Positions 11,457 to 23,900 of a stretch of 64,000 nt of DNA are shown one piece after another. The DNA comes from Nemertoderma westbladi (taxonomy: Eukaryota > Xenacoelomorpha > Nemertodermatida > Nemertodermatidae), in the NCBI GenBank assembly GCA_032718475.1, contig JAUCBJ010002722.1:1-64000 (forward strand). The letters run 5' to 3'. Below the pieces are notes generated by a model. The model was not told the origin of the DNA and made no database searches. It saw nothing but the letters and a program-made list of their open reading frames with translations. Position 1 is the first letter of the stretch. The number at the start of each line of letters is the position of its first letter. The translations under genes and the position numbers were made by a program.

Positions 11457-12015
11457 GTGGCGACCAACCGGTGCTATCTACATAGACATAAATCGTGGAT
11501 GGAAGCAGCCGGAATCAGGTTACTCACGCCCAAGAGGACAGGTCGGAATATAGGGAAGTTGCTGATAAAAAAGAAACCTTCAGTAGCCGTAAGTGGAAAC
11601 CACCCGTGCGGCCGACCCCGTTGCAAGACGTGCCCATCCATCCTTGACAAACCACGCACCCCGTGGGGTGTCAAGATCAACGGTTCATTTGATTGTACAT
11701 CCCACACCACAACGTACTGTACATACTGTCCGACTAACGGCACAACGTTTATTTAGGACAGACAGAACAGACAATACGCGACAGACTAACCAAACATAGA
11801 TCAGCGACCCGTAATTTCAGGAAAGAAATCGAACCCGACTTGGACAACACCCCAGAGTACTTTCTCCTACCGCAGCATTTCACCACTTGCCCCATCGACA
11901 GTATTAGGATCACTGACTTTCGCAAGCTCCCCAATGACATAGACAGGATCCACTCAGAATCCATACACATAAACAAATACAGACCTCCCTGCAACAAGTT
12001 GTACCCTGCTATGTA
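11457..12015 (+). pseudogene. Penelope-like GIY-YIG endonuclease remnant
   Basis: The first frame (to 11756) contains the Cys-rich lead-in typical of Penelope-like C-termini: NHPCGRPRCKTCP at about 11602, then TTTYCTYCPTNGTTF. After a one-base shift the next frame reads YLGQTEQTIRDRLTKHRSA (about 11748-11805), the second half of a GIY-YIG domain with the RxxxH-like arrangement, and runs on to about 12015. In Penelope-like elements this domain nicks the target DNA. The frameshift and missing RT make it inactive. Another class of GIY-YIG protein is possible, but the Cys pattern and flanking inverted repeats favour Penelope. Confidence 0.7.
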
Positions 12016-12589
12016 GTATATGACCAGGTTTTCTTTCTAAACACATTATTTTCCCGATTGCCGGTGCTTTCATTTTGTTGTTTAATTTAGGAGTGCAGAG
12101 TTCTTTAGTTGTTTCTTTCTCTTTCTTTAGCTCTAGCTATTTGTAACTTTTGTAGTTTTTTCTTGTCTTTGTACAATTTCACTGCTTTATAGCGTTTTCA
12201 GTACGATTTTACCAGAATTTCGTGTTTCCGGGCATGTACGTTTAACCTATCATAGAGATCCCCTGCTGTACGTTTAGTTTTAATTTAATCATGTCATTAT
12301 GTACGTCCTAATCTACTGGTAGTTAACGCCGTCTATACATGGGTGATTTCTGGTGCTTTCGTTTAGTTAATTTATGAATGAGTTGTCCGTCCGTAGTTCC
12401 GGAGCCTTTTATAGTTTTTTCATAAAATTTTGTACAACTTCATAGTTTTTTACAACTTTATATCACTACGATGTTACCTGGGCTCGTGTTTCCGAGTATG
12501 TACGTATTAACCTAATGTAACACCCCCCTACCGTACGTTTAATTTATATTGATTTAATTTAATCATGGACTTATGTACGTCTTATACGA

Positions 12590-13705
12590 GTATACGAGTT
12601 GCACCAGGAGTATTTTTCGGCGCGGTGTGCAAATTTGGTGCCAGCACGAAATTTTGAAAATCCATTTAATAGTTAAACTGATTGTTACAACTTATTTCTC
12701 CCGTTTTAGAGGTTTATGGTGGTTCTGAATTCAATGAAATAAATAATTGTCTAACTAGACATCTCAAATTTGTATTTTTTGGAACTGGGTGGAAAATTTG
12801 TTGCTACACTGTAGCACCAAATTTTGAAAACCACCAAATATATCAATTGATTGTACCGCCTTGTTTCTTGCGTTATACGTGTTTGTAAAGGTTCTGAATT
12901 CAATGGAATATGTAAAAATTCCATAAGAGTTTTCAAACCTGTATATTTCGCCGGTGAGTGAAAATTGTTGTGCCAGCACCAGATTTTTGAAAATAAGCAA
13001 ATTGATAAATAGATACTATCATCTTGTTTCTTGCGTTATATGGGTATATGGGGGTCCTGAATCCGATAGAATCAATAAAAACAGCACTGGACATCGCAAA
13101 CTTGTACTTTTTGGTGATGGGTACGAAATTTGGTGCCAGCACCAAAATTTACCATATTACGCCGAAAAATACAATTAACACTGTTCTAGCAAATTAGAAA
13201 TTTATTCCATTAGAATCAGCGCCCAAGGATACCTAAAAATTTGAATTTATAGCATCGTATAAGTGAATTAAAAATTTTGTGTTAAAACTGAAAAGTGCTG
13301 GTTACTTGTTTGTTTTTCATTTTTTGCCTAAGTAGATGACTAAAAAACAGCCATTTATAGTAATCAGATCATTTTTGAACAGTTTCCAATGAATTTTGCG
13401 CCCCAGAAAACCTGTATTGAAAAACAATTAGCCGAAAATTATAACTTTAAAATTTTTTGAAAATTGTTCACTACTTGTAATTTTGGTGCACCAAAATAAC
13501 CACCCCAGGACTTTTTTACAAAATTTTTTTCGAAATTTTTTCGGTCGGATTCGTACTAGTGACATCTACGTACAAACAAAAAATCAGACGTTTTTGTTAA
13601 AATTTGTAGATTTTAGAGGGAGGGGTCAATATGACCCAACCACCCCCCCCCCCCCCCCCGCCGGTATTTGTACAACATTTTATAGCCCGGTACTAGGGTT
13701 ATTAG
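12590..13705 (-). mobile_element. Truncated copy of the piggyBac-like MITE
   Basis: Inverted, diverged copy of 31098-32047. It carries the same degenerate internal repeat of about 165-170 bp built around TTGGTGCCAGCACCAAAATTT, the GGTCAATATGACC motif beside a C17 run (13643-13659), and the terminal sequence CCGGTACTAGGG at about 13689-13700. The distal 470 bp seen in the other copy are absent. The TTAA duplication has decayed to TTAT. Confidence 0.65.
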
Positions 13706-13974
13706 TATTTAGCGCTGTTTATTTCGTAGTGGTTTGTAGGGACATTTGAAGTTTTGGAGATCATAGGAAAATGCAGACTAGTTGATCACCTATACGTTAT
13801 TCCCGACCCCTGTTGCTTTCATACGATAGTCTAGAAATTAGGTGCGCATGTTTTAATTTAATAATTTATTGTAATGTAATTTGATTTTGTTATTTTGTAA
13901 GCTTAACCTATCTCGTATTTAGGGGCATTTCTTTAGCATTGTGTAATAAAAATTAATAAAATTCTATTAAAATT

Positions 13975-14155
13975 TTTTAGGAGATATACTGTAGTGGTCC
14001 GTTTAGCCTGTCATGAGACTGATGTTCCTTACTGCTTTACTTTGCATACCAGTACCGGTGTTACAGGCCTTTGTGTTTTGTAATTTTGCAGTTTTATCAG
14101 TTTGATTTACGTAGACAGGCCCTGACGATACCCCAATGGGGAGAAATATAAAGGC
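13975..14155 (+). repeat. Right inverted arm of the Penelope-like element
   Basis: Inverted partner of 10307-10508. It shares the GAGATATACTGTAG, GGTCCGTTTAGCC, TTGCATACCAGTACCGGTG and CCTGACGATACCCC blocks. Confidence 0.75.
14122..14146 (+). ncRNA. Hammerhead-ribozyme-like core, right arm
   Basis: CTGACGA at 14122-14128, stem II CCCC/GGGG (14131-14134 with 14138-14141) closed by an AAT loop, and GAAA at 14143-14146. A self-complementary GGCC lies just upstream (14118-14121) and again downstream (14153-14156), which could close a type-I stem I. The base expected to be U before the cleavage site is A in the simplest alignment, so this copy may be inactive. The loop differs from the left copy (AAT against AAC) while the stem is kept. 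Confidence 0.5.
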
Positions 14156-14289
14156 CGTTGTTTAAATTATCTTTTAATATTGTCTTCCGGGGCTATAAAA
14201 CTCCTGTTCCACCAACCCCTTGTAATGGATCATTGTGACGCCCTTAAGTCGGCTTGCCACTAGGCACTAGGTACCTTAAGCAATTTAAA

Positions 14290-14660
14290 CAAAAGGTGAA
14301 TATCTGGGATTCACATTGCAAGAACGCAGAAATAGTAGCTATCCGGCAACTACAGTCACAGACACCGACTTTGCGGATGACATCGCCCTGCTCTCTAATA
14401 CGCTAGCATGTAAGCGGATTCAATTCCCTGCACTACCCAACAATAATGGGATTAGTGGCATCTTACCAATTATAATTGGGAAGGTGACATTACCAGTAGC
14501 TATCCGGCAACTACAGTCACAGACACCGACTTTGCGAATGACATTGCCCTGCTCTCTAATACGCTAGCATGTAAGCGGATTCAATTCCCTGCATTACCCA
14601 CCGAAAATGGGCTTAGTGGCATCTTACCAATTATAATTGGGAAGGTGACATTACCAATAA
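14290..14660 (+). pseudogene. LINE RT scrap, tandemly duplicated (161-bp unit x2)
   Basis: Reading from about 14304 gives a LINE motif C segment: LQERRNSSYPATTV, then TDTDFADDIALLSN. The unit 14337-14497 is repeated at 14498-14657 with few changes, so the FADD motif is present twice. The second half of each unit (LACKRIQFPAL... and a palindromic CCAATTATAATTGG) is not recognisable LINE sequence. Confidence 0.6.
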
Positions 14661-14666
14661 GTAATG

Positions 14667-15794
14667 TGTTTGCGCTTTTAGACCTTTAGCAGTTTAACCT
14701 GCCAATTTTAGTTGTCCTCTTGTTTATAAATCGACTTTAGCCTTTATCAAATTACCTAGTGTACTGAAGTTACATCAGCCGAAGTCAGTCAAGTGCGCGG
14801 CGTATGACCCACGGTGTGGGAGACTGGATTCGGATTCCTTGAAAGTTATTGCAGTGTAGACCTACTGTATTATTCGATTGATCGTTACTATATTAATCTC
14901 TGACAACTATACTTACTTTCGGGAAATATTAACAGTTCCTTTAGGACGTGGCGCTTTAAGTATAAAAACAGAGTTATGACTTATACTAATCACAACTAGA
15001 TGGCCACAGAGTTTCGTAAATAGCGCATTCTTTAGGAGATGCTTTATTAACCTTCACACTACTTCACACGACTTCACACTACTTTACACTAGTTCGCACT
15101 AATCTGCCGACCGTCACTGAATTTGATCATATATAAGAAGGATCGCAACTGACACACGTAGGGATTATGAAATAGCATTTAATTCACACAAAACCACTAT
15201 AATTTAAGTCGCAGTTGCTACCGGTAAACTCTATTCCTCTTACCTCAGTAATCAAGAAGATTGAGGGGTTTATGATTATTTATCGGTATTCTCCAAATAT
15301 AACAGCAATATCCATTAATATAACAACAATTAATAAAAGACCGTAAACAGAAGTAAAATAATGCGGTGAACAGTCAGTATGTGTTACTTATGCAGTTATG
15401 AAATGTGCAAATGAGAAATCAAGTAATAATCCAGTTAATAGATTTACGTTCTTATAATCAAGGCCATCTGATGTTCCTAGGCCAAAGTCTGAAACTTCCA
15501 CACAGAAGCACACAAAATTCTGAGTTAGTTCTGATGCTCAGAAAATAGTAAACAAAGACCGTAATGCATTGCGCGAGTTTCCATAGGTTTCTGTTAGACA
15601 TAAAGTGAAAATTGCTCTGATTGGCTGAATAAGACAGAACAAAGAACCTCCACGTCCACAAAGAATCAGCCGACAGATTTCGTCATCTTGGTTCTAATTC
15701 CTTCCCGTCGCGTAGTTGGATACATTTAGGGCTATTTTAGAGTATTCTGCGCATTGCATAAAAATGACTTGTTATGTCCGCGAAAGCTTTTACA
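14667..15794 (-). repeat. Family X LTR, 3' LTR of a truncated minus-strand copy
   Basis: On the minus strand it starts TGTAAAAGCTTT at 15794 and ends GCGCAAACA at 14667, about 1.13 kb. The 63 bases beyond 15794 match the last internal bases of the complete copy (28258-28325, including ATCCCATTTTCTGGGAGCGG), which identifies it as a 3' LTR. Homology stops near 15857, so the rest of that element is gone. More diverged than the 17519/28326 pair. Confidence 0.8.
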
Positions 15795-15857
15795 CCGCTC
15801 CCAGAAAATGGGATTTAAGTCTATAAAATATAAAAAATCACAGTTTCTAAAATACGC

Positions 15858-17513
15858 AATGAGCGAGAGGTGAGAGAGGCAAACAAACGCAAAGAGCGAG
15901 GGGCAAGGAAAGCTGAGAGGATCGCAAGGGAGGCAGAATTAGCTGATCAGAGTATTAGGGAGGATAGAGAGCGAGAGAGGGTGGGTAAACGTATGAGGGA
16001 TGATATGCATACCCGGTTGAGGGGGTTAATGCAATATCAGGCAAAGCAGAAACGCCGATTAGAACTGGAAAAAATGGGTTTATCAGAGAGTGAGGCTGGT
16101 TCGGGATGTATTTATGAGGAACCAGGGATGATGGAAACCTTTGTTAATACCCAACTTACAGGTACCGGACGACAGACCCAGAACTGGTGTGACCGGACGG
16201 GTGGGGGGGTAATGACAATACGTTTGATGAAAACATTAATATTAATAGTACCATAGTAGATAACCCTAATACTAACGAAACTTTTCTTGCAGGAAATAAT
16301 ATTTTGGTTAATAATAATATTAATACTGGTACGGCAAGTAATTTATATAATAATATAGTAAAAAATAACGGTGAAGAAAATAATCTAAATAATATTCTAA
16401 TTATTGGTGCACAAAATAACCAAAATAATTCAAATAATAATCCGGGTACGCTAAATAATAATATTACAAAATAATCCCAGTGAAATTAATCAAAATAATC
16501 TAAAGGATAACGTAATAAATCAACAGGGTGAGGCAAGTGGCGGTATAATTAATACAAACGTACGGGAAACAGGCAATTTGCCTAAAGAGGGCCTACAAGG
16601 CCACACAGTTGCGCAGGGAGGAACGCGGGTGAATAAACCCAGGGAGGATAGAACTAACGTGTCGACTGGAGGAGAACATGGGCATGGGGGCGAACTGAGA
16701 GGTGACAGGTGGGGGGGGGGGGGGGGGGCAGAAAACGTCCCACGATCATCGGCAGATAATGTGCGCAGTGAGTTAAGTAAACCGTGGCACCCGGCGATGG
16801 AGGATAAAATGAGGACTGTGAATATCCATGAGGCCGTCCAACTGGGCAGAGGGAGGGACGTTGGTGCCGTAAGCGGCCAAACGAGAAAACGTCGAGCCCA
16901 TTCGGAAGACTGAAGAAGGACAGTAGAGTTTATCCGGGAGGTCGATACGAGATCTCATGAAGGAGGTCATCATGCTGAAATCAGAAGAAGATAGGAGGGA
17001 CGAGGAAGTGTTGCTACAGGCAACCAGAGACATCGAGAGAGAACAGACCGTGAACTGCCGATAGTTTAACTAGAGGGAGAGAGAGAGCCTGTGGGGTCAT
17101 ACTCCGGGAGATTGCCGTTGCCCCGGAGAAACACAACCTGGCGAGATATACCACACACTGGGAGAGGGGTACAGAATGTACCGATACGAGGAGGAAGACA
17201 GAGGAGGGGATCGGAGGGTAACTTCCTGTCGGAACGTTGCTGCCGATCGAGAATATGGTAGTCGCGGGGAGGAGTTCTCGGAATATTCTAGAAGATTAAA
17301 CTTCGATCCAGAAGGATACAGGCAGACTGCAATACATACTGTAGGCCTTACTGCACATACTATAGGCCATGATGGAAGAGTTAGTGTAGGTGATAGGATA
17401 GCCCGAATGCCGGGATTGGACCCAGAGGTCGCAGCATACATACCAGTTAGTAGGCAGGAACCTGATAGTCCTATACCGGTATGCACACCAGTATGACTAT
17501 AACATGCAGGGAT
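15858..17513 (+). pseudogene. N-terminal part of an old BEL-like gag gene (split by family X)
   Basis: Consecutive plus-strand frames show a highly charged coiled-coil start (15870-16256; KRKERGARKAERIAREAE), an Asn/Ile-rich AT stretch (16260-16540), a Gly-rich segment over a G18 run (16578-16913) and an acidic/Arg region (17176-17496). None has a decisive domain alone. Removing the inserted 12-kb element plus one ACAAT duplicate joins this to 29569, where a DUF1759-type Gag domain follows on the same strand. The charged coil before DUF1759 is the usual layout of BEL Gag. Frame breaks show decay. Confidence 0.45.
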
Positions 17514-17518
17514 ACAAT
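17514..17518. repeat. Target-site duplication ACAAT (left)
   Basis: ACAAT directly precedes the 5' LTR and is repeated directly after the 3' LTR at 29564-29568. A 5-bp duplication is usual for LTR retroelement integration. Confidence 0.85.
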
Positions 17519-18750
17519 TGTAAAAGCTTCTGTGGGATATAACTGGCCCTTTTGCTTTGCGGTCCGAGTTCCCCCCAGGCGCTGGAATACTCTAAAAAGG
17601 CTTTCTAACTATATATATATTCCCCTCGCCCGCAAGGTACCGTTATAGGTGTTTTAACGGACATAAAAGTCATTCTTCTAGATTTGTACTTTAGAGGACA
17701 TAATCTGCAATCTCGTGACGCAATCTCTTGAAAACAGTGTCGCTACCATGACGACGGCTAACAGCTGATATTGCCACGTCGACATTTCTTTGTTTCTTTG
17801 TTCTCTCGTGGTTCGGTTGACCAATCAGAGCGATTTTTTCTGTAGATGTGGAGCTTTGGGGGAGATCATGCTAGAGCGTTCAGTCTTACTGTTTTTTGTG
17901 ATACTGTTGTGTTGTTGGTATCTAGGCCAGGAACACCGGCTCTAGAGTTAACTTGTTTCATACTTTTAGAAGAAACATTAGTAGGCTTAAGATTATAAGA
18001 GCGTATAACTGTTATCAGTCCATATCAGTGCATATCTTGTCACATCTTGTCATATCATATCTTAACCTACCGTCTTAATGCTATTTACTGTTGTGTTTTG
18101 GTTGAATATTATTTGGAGAACATATATAAAGAACCCAAATTTCCCAATTTTCTTGATACACTACAGGTTAGAGAGACGGGTTATATAGCGATTGCGACTT
18201 ATATTGTTGTGGTTTGTAGTGAATTTAATGCTATTTGATAAGCACTACATTGGTCCGTTGCTGTTCCCTTTATATATGATAAAAATCATTGACAGTCGGC
18301 AAATTAGTGAGCAGGTGAGTTACCGGTAGTGTGCATGATTGTGACTGATAACTAAGCATTTCCTAAAGAATGCGCCTCATACGTGAATCATAAGCCTTAC
18401 TGACTTACCGTTGTGATTAGTGTAAGTCATATCTCTGTTTATTTAGATAGAGCGCCACGTCCTAAAGGAACTGTTAATATTTCCCGAAAGTGAATAATAT
18501 TAGTCAGAAATTATTTATTAACGATCAATCGAATAATACAGTAGGTTTCACTGCAATAATAATCTAAGCCCTCAGAATCCAGTCTCCCGGGAATATCCAG
18601 CGGGTGAATGGACGCGCACTAGGCTGGCTTCTGCTAATGTTGTGTTTATTGGTATTAAATATTTGTCATCTTCTAAAGTATATTTATAAACCAAAAGACA
18701 TATAAATTTTGGCAGGTTAAACTGCTAAAGGTCTTCCAAAAGCGCGTACA
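17519..18750 (+). repeat. 5' LTR of the complete family X element
   Basis: 1232 bp, starting TGTAAAAGCTTC and ending GCGCGTACA. The following bases (ATAACAGTTATTG) lack the TGG expected of a canonical tRNA primer site, so the priming mechanism is unclear. Confidence 0.9.
17821..18020 (+). promoter_or_regulatory. Candidate LTR promoter (CCAAT, TATA-like, initiator-like)
   Basis: CCAATCAGA at 17821 is a good CCAAT box; TTATAAGA at 17993 is TATA-like; TCAGTC at 18015 resembles an initiator about 20 bases on. All are conserved in the 3' LTR (CCAAT at about 28628). Spacing is slightly short and there is no expression evidence. Confidence 0.35.
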
Positions 18751-20940
18751 ATAACAGTTATTGACTTTATTGCAGTAAACAATAAAGTTGAAAGTACCGG
18801 TCAACCGGTAAACCTGAACCTGTACATCTGTAGGTCAGTAGGCCTAACTGCCAGAACCGGTACTTCTGTAGGTCTGTAGGCCCAACTGTCCTAACCGGTA
18901 CTTCCAGTATAAGTACATTAGTATTATTCGATTTTTGATTATTGTATATCGGTAAGTCTCGATATTAAATCGGGGACGCCTGGTTTTTATTGGGATTTTA
19001 CTTAGGTCTATTTCTGTCAGTTTTATTTCCTAGTAAGTTAATATTGAGCTGAAGACGTGTAAGTCTGCTCAGATTGTTCAGATAATTGTAGGCTGAGCTG
19101 CTGTCTGACTGTTGTTGGGTTTGGAGAGATTACGGCGTGTGTAGAGTTTGTCTGATAAAGTGCCGTTAGTAAGTTGGGGCAGCCATATGCTGTAAGGTCA
19201 ATCCCCTCTTAAAGAATAAGTCGTACTACCGTGTTAGAACGCATACTAACTAACTATTTCAGAATCTGCATATACTGTGGTTTATTTAGGCTTGATCGTG
19301 GTCTGCCAGCATTTTAGCCTGTGTTTGTTTGTGTGGTCTGTTCAGGTACCGTAATAGTTATTACTCAGATATTTTGTAGGCTGGATTGTTGTCTAGCTAT
19401 TATTAGGTCTGAAGAGATTACTGCGTGTGTAGAGTTTGTCCGATAGAGTGCCAGTTAGTAAGTTGGGGCAGCCATATACTGTAAGGTCAATCCCCTCTTA
19501 AAGAATAAGTCGTACTACCGTGTTAGAACGCATACTAACTAACCGTTTTGGAATCTGCACATACTGTAGTTTATTTAGGCTTGGTGGTAGTCTGCCAGCG
19601 TTTGGCTTGTATTTGTTTGAGTATTCTGTACGGGTAGCGTAATATTTATTATTCAGAGTTTATGCGATTATTCGCAACATTTATGTCCCCAAGTTTATTC
19701 CTACAGTAATTGTGCTTGTTATACATACCGTTATAGTTAAATTAACCCCGGTACTACACGGGCTGCTTGGGGTAGGAAAAGACTGGTGACTTTGTGCTTC
19801 GGTCACTCCAGCAGATGCCGTGGTTCTTTTAACTGTTCAAGTATATTTAACTACTGATTATTTGTTGTATCAGTACTTGTACCTAATTTAGGGTTTAGTG
19901 TACAGTGCTTTCCGAAAGTAATTAGTGTGTAGGCAGTATATTTGTGTTGTAAAGTGGTTGATAGGCACGTTCGTTAGCTCTATTAACTTCTAGGTAGGAA
20001 CACTCCGTGATACATAACGTAGTACCTATAGCGATACGGCTATAGGTCGTCAGGCGGTGGTATTTTCCTATCTGGACAGTGCAATATATTTACTACTACT
20101 TATTATTTTAAATACCGTAGTACCCTGTCAGTTGTAATAACCAGAATTCTAACCCTTTGTTAGGCTGGTTTGTAGTTTCCCTGTAAAATTACCCTAAAAA
20201 TTTCGTACCTAATATTTTTTGTTGTGTTTTAATTAGAGAATTAATCTCACCCATATCGTAAGTAATTTGTAGTATTAAGTAACTTAGGTAAATTAGAATT
20301 ATCTGTTTTAGTGTCCAATAAATCGCACTTCACTGAGAGCGCACAGCTTCTGTGTAGTGAACCCCCAGAAATAATAACATTTATTGCAAATATTGACAAA
20401 ACCCCTTTTTAAACGGGTATATATCTATTATAAATCAACTCAAACGATTTATAAATAGTAGGCCTGCATACAACAACTAAGTCTCAATATCAGTTGGACT
20501 ACTGCTTAAATAACGGTAATAAAGTAAGTTAAAGTAACCAAGTAACCCTAAAATATTCAGAAATTCAATTATTCTAAAATAATTGACATACCGGTATTTA
20601 CCATAGGCTTATTATATTTATTTCTATAAATTTGAGCTGAAATCATACCGGTACTCTGTACTTAATTCTAGTCCATAATTATACTTATATATACTATCAG
20701 TGTAAGCTGTATACCGGTATTCACGATAGGCCTGTTATATATTTATATATATTTGTGCTAAAATTATATACCGGTACTCTGTGACAAACCTAGTTTACAA
20801 TACTTATATATACTATAAGTGTATACCGGTATTCTAATATACTGCAATAAATTACTGGTACTAGGCCAACGGTCATACTGAATTACTAGACTTGCTTTAA
20901 CTGAAACTATAGCAGTAGACATTCAACTGTATAGCTTAAC
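18751..20940 (+). other. Family X 5' leader, right copy
   Basis: Non-coding. It contains the 288-bp direct repeat (about 19130-19290 and 19430-19580) and, near its 3' end, an imperfect tandem repeat of roughly 125 bp (about 20590-20830) in which ATACCGGTAT/ATACCGGTAC palindromes recur in AT-rich DNA. It matches 5006-7048 in inverted orientation, so the layout is a family property. Confidence 0.7.
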
Positions 20941-23900
20941 ATGTCTGACACTCAGCAAAACCTGTCAGACAGTCTAATCGATACAACCATCTGTGACACA
21001 GATAGGAGTGTGGAGCGATTAAGAAAGGAGTTCAGTTCACCTCCTACTGCAAGAAAGGTCATCCCTCCAGTAGTATCAGACCCTAGGCTAATCCACCATA
21101 GGTCCATCATAGGCACTCGGGCCCAGGTCAAACGGAACCAAGAGGCAGCTGTCCTATCGCAGCAACATCTTGGTCAAGAACCTAGTTCCCAGCGACCCGA
21201 TAGCTCCAGTAGTTCGGATACTGTAGAGCTGACCCCCGAAAGCGGAGTGCAGATGGCGGCTACAGCCTACTCGGACCCCCTTCTCACCCTTCCTGCCGCA
21301 GTGCTAACTACTATATTCATTGCGGTGGAGGAACATCAAGCCAACTGGGCGAGAAATAAGCGAGCGACCCAAGATAATTATGCGGGATAGGCCAGGGAAG
21401 AATTGATGTCTATTGTCGAGTCACAATGGAACTTTCCCGGACCCGGACTCCCGTTAGATCTGTCCGTGGCTACTTGGGAAGATATACACAGGATGGGAGT
21501 GGCTAAAGATACGATGGATCCAGCTGTTTGGAAGAGGTCGGCAGCAGGATATGTGCAGGGATTCTTCGGCTCCTTAGAGCGATTAGAAGAACAACTGTTT
21601 CGACAACCCCAAGGACCTCAAGAGCAAGAAGAACTGCTATACCAAGTACGCGAAAGAACCCTACGCATTCGACTAATCCTATCAGCCTTTGAGGAAACTT
21701 CCAAAAGAAGACAGGACACGTCGGTGCAGGTTGCTGTCAAAACTTGGTTCCAGCGGGTAGGTCTCAAAGTACAAGAAACAGACCAGTGGAAATCCCAGTT
21801 GTCTGAGAGACTAACCTATGACGAACCAACCGATGTCACCCTTTCTCAAGTGGAAGGCGAAAAGACCGCAGAGAGACCACGAACGAGAGACACCATCGAC
21901 ATTTATCTGTCCGACTATCAGCGATTCCTAGGAGATGAAGAGTTGAGGAGACGGCTGTCTGGACTTTCCCCTAATAGTGAAGGAACCAAGCTTGTGTTGG
22001 ACTCAATCGATGCGGAAATGTTAGCTGCAAACCAAGCTGAATTTGATGAAAAACTCCGCCTCGCTAGAGTCCAGGAAGATCAAGTAAAGAAAAAACGTAT
22101 AGAGGACAAAAAGGCAGTAGCAGCGGCGAAAGCGGCAGCGTCAGTGGAAGAGGCAAAAGCGGCAGCGGCAATGGAAGCGGCAAAGGCAGTAGCAGCGGCG
22201 AAAGCGGCAGCATCAGTGGAAGAGGCAAAGGCAGTAGCAGCGGCAAAGGCAGCAGCGGCAGTGGAAGAGGCAGAAGCAAAAACGGCAGCGACGGTGGAAG
22301 CAGCCAAAGCAGCAGCAGCAATGGCATTGGCAGACGCAGAACAGAGAGCGTCTGAAGAGACCACACAACTGGAGTTGGAAAATCTTCAAGAGACGCAAGA
22401 CTGCATAAATAAACAGTTAACTGCTAGTCAAATGCAGATGAAGAGTCGATCTACTCCCAAACGCCAAGGATACACATCCTCGGAGGAAGGCGAGACCACC
22501 GATCCTGAAGGTGGAGGAAATAGATCTCGTCTAAGCAGGCGTAGAAAAACATCACACCGTCACAAATTGCCTGATTTGCCCCCAGCTGTTAGAAGACAAC
22601 TAGCTAGTACAGACTTAGGTAGTACAGAACCCACAGAACAAATTATTCCGGTCAAAAGACTCCCTACAATAGTTGATGAGCCTGAAATAATTAGGCCTGT
22701 CGTTCCCAAAGTCACTTCTGTGCTAGAGACCCCTGTACTTCCAGAGCTTAACTCTAAGTTCCCTTTACACAGTACTACACTGCCTGTACCCGGTAGAACA
22801 GTCCATGAAAATATCCCTGTCCTGGAAGCTGAGAGAGAAATCAAAGATTTGTCTCCTGTCGTCCCGCGTCAGCCCGCTACAATGTTGGCGACTCCCGCTT
22901 CGGCGGTCGAGTGGGTAGAGGAGGGACGGCGGGGGATGAATCTCCTGCTCGGACAGATGCAGGAGACTGTCCACCAACTTAAGGGAACAGTAAGGGAAGG
23001 TAGAGCAGAGTTGCAAGAAGTGCAGCAAAGTATCGCTCTAGAACGCGATAAATTAGTCAATATCCAAAAGGGCATACCAATACCCCCTGTAACATTGTGT
23101 CAACCTGTTAGGTCTGAAGTATTACATGCGCAAGGTGTGGAGCCTACACGCATCTATACTGCTAGTGAAGTAGAAACTCCTATAGCAAACCCTATTAAGG
23201 GTGATTATAAACCTGTTGTTAATGATATTCCCTATAGACCTGATAATAATCCGGGAAATTTATATACCGATAATTCGATATTAAATAACACGATGGCCCA
23301 AGAAAGCTTTACGCGTCAGATGGCTAGAACAGAAGCCCGCCAAGCGGTCAAAGTGGGAGAGATCGTCAAATTCAATGGAGATGAGATGAAATGGCTACCT
23401 TTCAATGAATATTACAAAGACAGCATACAGAACTCTGTGCTATCTAATGGAGAGAAACTTAGGTTCCTCATCAAGTGCTTGGAAGGACCTCCCAGGTTAA
23501 TGGCGTTAAAGTTTATTGGACATCCAGAAGGATTAAGACAAGTATGGGATACATTAAACATCAGGTATGGTAACAAGGATAACATAGCTAAGTATTTGTA
23601 TGCAAAATTAGTAGCCCCCCGACACTTCCTTAGTAGCGGGATTATAGAGTTTTCCGATGAAATTCAGGAAATCTGTAGACAATTGGACTGGTTAGGTAAG
23701 TCTCATGAATATCAGAGTTCCATGGTTATTGGAGCAGTAGTCTCTACTTTACCAAAGTGAGTTGAGTGTGTGTGCTGAATTCCTAAAGAAATCCCTGGTA
23801 GACAGACGTACAGTCTTGTGGAATAAGCGGTTATGCTATAATTGCCTCAGATCAGGACACCAACGGCGAACCTGTTACTCCGACGTAAAGTGTGCAAAGT

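Larger units (their letters stand above)
10305..14160 (+). mobile_element. Penelope-like element with inverted terminal repeats, degenerate
   Basis: Two arms of about 170-200 bp, 10307-10508 and 13975-14155, are inverted copies of each other. They enclose a GIY-YIG-type remnant on the plus strand (11457-12015), a long AT-rich 3' UTR with a roughly 280-bp internal duplication (about 12200-12330 and 12485-12600), and a nested MITE fragment (about 12590-13705). Penelope-like elements are known for terminal GIY-YIG domains, direct or inverted terminal repeats, and hammerhead ribozymes in those repeats; all three are visible here. The RT portion was not recognised, so most of the coding region is lost or too decayed. 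Confidence 0.65.

Noticed and set aside
22064-22398. Leucine-rich and alanine-rich minus-strand ORFs
   Set aside because: They are shadows of the Ala-rich coiled-coil coding repeat on the plus strand.
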